Shown piece by piece: positions 14,468-16,283 of a DNA stretch of 16,283 bases (position 1 is its first letter; each line of letters opens with the position of its first letter). The stretch is from Rhodospirillaceae bacterium (GTDB taxonomy: Bacteria > Pseudomonadota > Alphaproteobacteria > TMED109 > TMED131). Location of the stretch: positions 1 through 16,283 of the forward strand of contig CACCMS010000021.1 of the NCBI GenBank assembly GCA_902547175.1, read 5' to 3'. The translations under genes and the position numbers were made by a program. Below the pieces are notes generated by a model. It was not told the DNA's origin and searched no databases. It worked only from the letters and a program-made list of their open reading frames with translations.

Positions 14468-16177
14468 ATGGTTTTTGATCCAATATTACAAATAAAATAT
14501 ATATTTATTTTTTCTATATTTTTTATTCTCAGTATCATAATTTGCTATTGTTATAAAATAAAGTACCTTTATCTCAGAGCATTAACTTTTTTAGCTTTTT
14601 TAGTATTTATTTTAAATCCACAAATAAATAAAAAACATGTAGATCATCATAAAGATATTGTAATCGTGGTTTCTGATTTGACACAAAGCATAATTGAAAC
14701 AAGGAAAGCTAAAGAAGTTGAGTCAATTCGTAAAGATTTATCTAGCCAACTTAAGGAAATAGGGAATATTGAACAAATTAATATAAAATTAAACAACAAT
14801 AAAAAAATAGAACAAAACAATGCAAATAAAATTGAAACTTCTCTTTTTAAAGAAGTTAATAATGTAATTAATAGTTTAAATATTGAACGCTTGTCAGGAA
14901 TCATTATTATCACGGATGGACAAATTCATGATTTTCAAAACTATAATAAACTGCTATCAAAAACACCTATTCATTATATTTTGGTGGGAAATAAAAAAGA
15001 AAAAGACAGAATACTGAAAACAACCAATGTTCCAAAATTTGCTGTATTAGGAAAAAAATATGAAATATCTGTTAACATTACAGATAATACTGAGAAAAAA
15101 AATTTGAAAACCGATTTCTACTTAAACGAGCAGTTAGTAAGTACTAAATATCTTTCTCAAAATAAAAAATATAAAATACCATTACCTGCACTATCAATTG
15201 GTAAAAATATTTTAGAGATTAAAACTGAAGAATCAAATATAGAAATATCAAAATTAAATAACTACCAAATTCATGAAATAGTTGGTATTCAGGATAAATT
15301 AAAAGTCATGTTAATATCTGGTGAACCTAATATGGGATTAAGAAATTTACGTAATATTTTAAATTCTGATCCAAATATTGAATTATTACATTTCACAATT
15401 CTTCGTCCTCCTACAAAAAGAGACCTTACTCCTGTAAAAGAGTTATCACTTATCCCATTTCCAACGCAAGAGCTTTTTGCCGCGGACATTTCTAAATTTA
15501 ATTTAATTATTTTTGATCAATATGGTCTACAAGGAATTCTACCACCTAAATACTTAGATAATATTTCAAGTTTTGTGCTTTCTGGAGGAGCTCTTTTAGA
15601 TATTGTAGGAAAAAAACACTTAACTAAAGACAGTTTAATTAACTCACCTATTAAACAAATTTTACCTACAATACCATTAGAAAATATAAGTAATAAAATG
15701 TTTAAACCTGAGCTGACGAAAGTTGGAAAGCTTCATCCCATTACTAATAAATTAAAAAATAACTATAAAGAAAAACCTTGGGGGGAATGGACCAATTATA
15801 CTAGAAGTCAGTCAACTTCAGGAAAAGTATTATTACATCATGAAAGTGATCCTTTACTAGCAGTAGATAACGTAGGAAAAGGAGCTATTGCCGGACCCGT
15901 TGTAGTAGCATCAGTTGTTTTTTTTAATTATTCTAATATACCAGAGGGCATTAAAGACTCTAAAAAAATTAGTGCAGTTAATAGACTAATTCTCTACAAT
16001 AAAATTAGAAGAGTTGCTTGTGTAGGTTTAGGTATTGTAATGCCTAATATTATTGATAGCATAGGAATTATAAAAGCAACTAATTTGGCTGCACAGAAAA
16101 GCATACCTCAACACATGCACATAAAAAAAACCTTCTCGATGGTAATATTAAAATTGACACAAGTAACAGTGTTGTAA
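14468..16177 (+). CDS. VWA/GATase-1-like membrane protein, C-terminus replaced by an RNase HII fragment
   Basis: The first about 472 residues are a membrane protein that usually follows the DUF4159 gene. It has two N-terminal helices (about 11-30 and 34-50). A VWA-like region has IVIVVSDLTQS (Asp70-x-Thr-x-Ser) and GIIIITDGQIHDF. A GATase-1-like region starts LKVMLISGEPN (about 278) and includes IIFDQYG and LSGGALLDIVG. The family then normally continues past HHESDPLLxxDxVGKG with about 200 more residues (WLWSRG-type segment). Here that part is absent. From Ala473 (15884) the frame reads AIAGPVVVASVVF and IKDSKKISA, which is RNase HII. The last 16 residues (from about 16130) are a frameshifted tail with no family similarity. 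Total 569 residues. I treat it as a broken gene joined to another broken gene, not a functional fusion. Confidence 0.8.
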   Translation: MVFDPILQIKYIFIFSIFFILSIIICYCYKIKYLYLRALTFLAFLVFILNPQINKKHVDHHKDIVIVVSDLTQSIIETRKAKEVESIRKDLSSQLKEIGNIEQINIKLNNNKKIEQNNANKIETSLFKEVNNVINSLNIERLSGIIIITDGQIHDFQNYNKLLSKTPIHYILVGNKKEKDRILKTTNVPKFAVLGKKYEISVNITDNTEKKNLKTDFYLNEQLVSTKYLSQNKKYKIPLPALSIGKNILEIKTEESNIEISKLNNYQIHEIVGIQDKLKVMLISGEPNMGLRNLRNILNSDPNIELLHFTILRPPTKRDLTPVKELSLIPFPTQELFAADISKFNLIIFDQYGLQGILPPKYLDNISSFVLSGGALLDIVGKKHLTKDSLINSPIKQILPTIPLENISNKMFKPELTKVGKLHPITNKLKNNYKEKPWGEWTNYTRSQSTSGKVLLHHESDPLLAVDNVGKGAIAGPVVVASVVFFNYSNIPEGIKDSKKISAVNRLILYNKIRRVACVGLGIVMPNIIDSIGIIKATNLAAQKSIPQHMHIKKTFSMVILKLTQVTVL

Positions 16178-16283
16178 ATATAATTAAAGGTGATGAGAAT
16201 TACGTTTCAATTGCAGCTGCTTCAATCATTGCAAAAGTTACCAGAGATAAAATTATGGTTAATAAAAATAAAGAAAATAATAA
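15872..16283 (+). pseudogene. rnhB: Ribonuclease HII, N-terminally truncated, frameshifted, 3' partial
   Basis: RNase HII removes ribonucleotides from DNA and RNA-DNA hybrids. In the upstream frame, AIAGPVVVASVVF, IPEGIKDSKKISAVNR and VGLGIVMPNIIDSIGIIKATNLAA match its N-terminal half. After eight A's at 16123-16130 the match moves to another frame from 16132: LLDGNIKID, then IKGDENYVSIAAASIIAKVT, then RDKIM, which are the regions of the second and third catalytic aspartates. One extra A would restore a single frame. The first about 20 residues are missing. The DExGRG catalytic motif reads D-N-V-G-K-G, so the essential Glu is Asn, because this stretch belongs to the upstream gene. The gene runs off the right end. 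It is either decayed or an artefact of the join plus a homopolymer error. Confidence 0.85.

Noticed and set aside
14647..14913. Minus-strand open frame of 88 codons inside the last membrane-protein gene
   Set aside because: Antisense to a supported coding region, with hydrophobic low-complexity content and no start signal.
15884..16177. Purposeful two-domain membrane protein-RNase HII fusion enzyme
   Set aside because: The membrane protein loses its conserved C-terminus, the nuclease loses its catalytic Glu and is frameshifted before the regions of two catalytic Asp residues; neither half could work as known members do.

Overview
The window is AT-rich (by eye well under one-third G+C) and almost entirely coding. 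The gene content is that of a streamlined, free-living alphaproteobacterium, possibly a marine lineage such as SAR11/Pelagibacterales or HIMB59-like. The evidence is: a petABC bc1 operon with separate cytochrome b and c1 genes, an aerobic HemF, an apparent DUF6111-type small membrane protein between a CoA-type Nudix hydrolase and a tRNA nucleotidyltransferase, and a MoxR / DUF58 / DUF4159 operon common in alphaproteobacteria. Intergenic gaps are mostly 0-10 nt. Sixteen genes have a visible natural stop: 14 TAA, 2 TAG and no TGA. The lineage is inferred from gene families and order, not from a marker-gene tree.

Layout. (1) 1-4287, plus strand: ribosomal protein L25 (5' end outside the window), peptidyl-tRNA hydrolase, YchF ATPase, a dienelactone-hydrolase-family protein, an exported FKBP-type prolyl isomerase, and methylthioadenosine phosphorylase. 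(2) 4288-6784, minus strand: petA-petB-petC, transcribed Rieske protein, cytochrome b, cytochrome c1. (3) 6785-6861: divergent control region. (4) 6862-7758, plus strand: hemF. (5) 7755-9828, minus strand: Nudix hydrolase, DUF6111-like membrane protein, cca. (6) 9829-9884: divergent control region. (7) 9885 to the end, plus strand: MoxR AAA+ ATPase, DUF58 protein, BatA-like/DUF4159 membrane protein, and a second membrane protein with a VWA-like region and a GATase-1-like region. No tRNA, rRNA, insertion sequence, CRISPR array or non-coding stretch over 300 nt was seen.

The genes fall into translation (L25, Pth, YchF, Cca), respiration and heme (bc1 complex, HemF), nucleotide and cofactor salvage or housekeeping (MTAP, Nudix), envelope protein folding (FKBP), and the uncharacterised MoxR envelope module.

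The most notable feature is at the right edge. The last membrane-protein gene loses its C-terminal part and continues in frame, at a D-x-V-G-K-G motif, into the body of ribonuclease HII (rnhB). That rnhB part has lost its own N-terminus and the catalytic Glu of its DExGRG motif, and is then frameshifted by one base at a run of eight A's. The two lesions lie about 250 nt apart at the end of the window. They look like a deletion or chimera joined at a short shared motif, either real or created by amplification or assembly, rather than a designed fusion protein. Elsewhere the window is ordinary housekeeping sequence.
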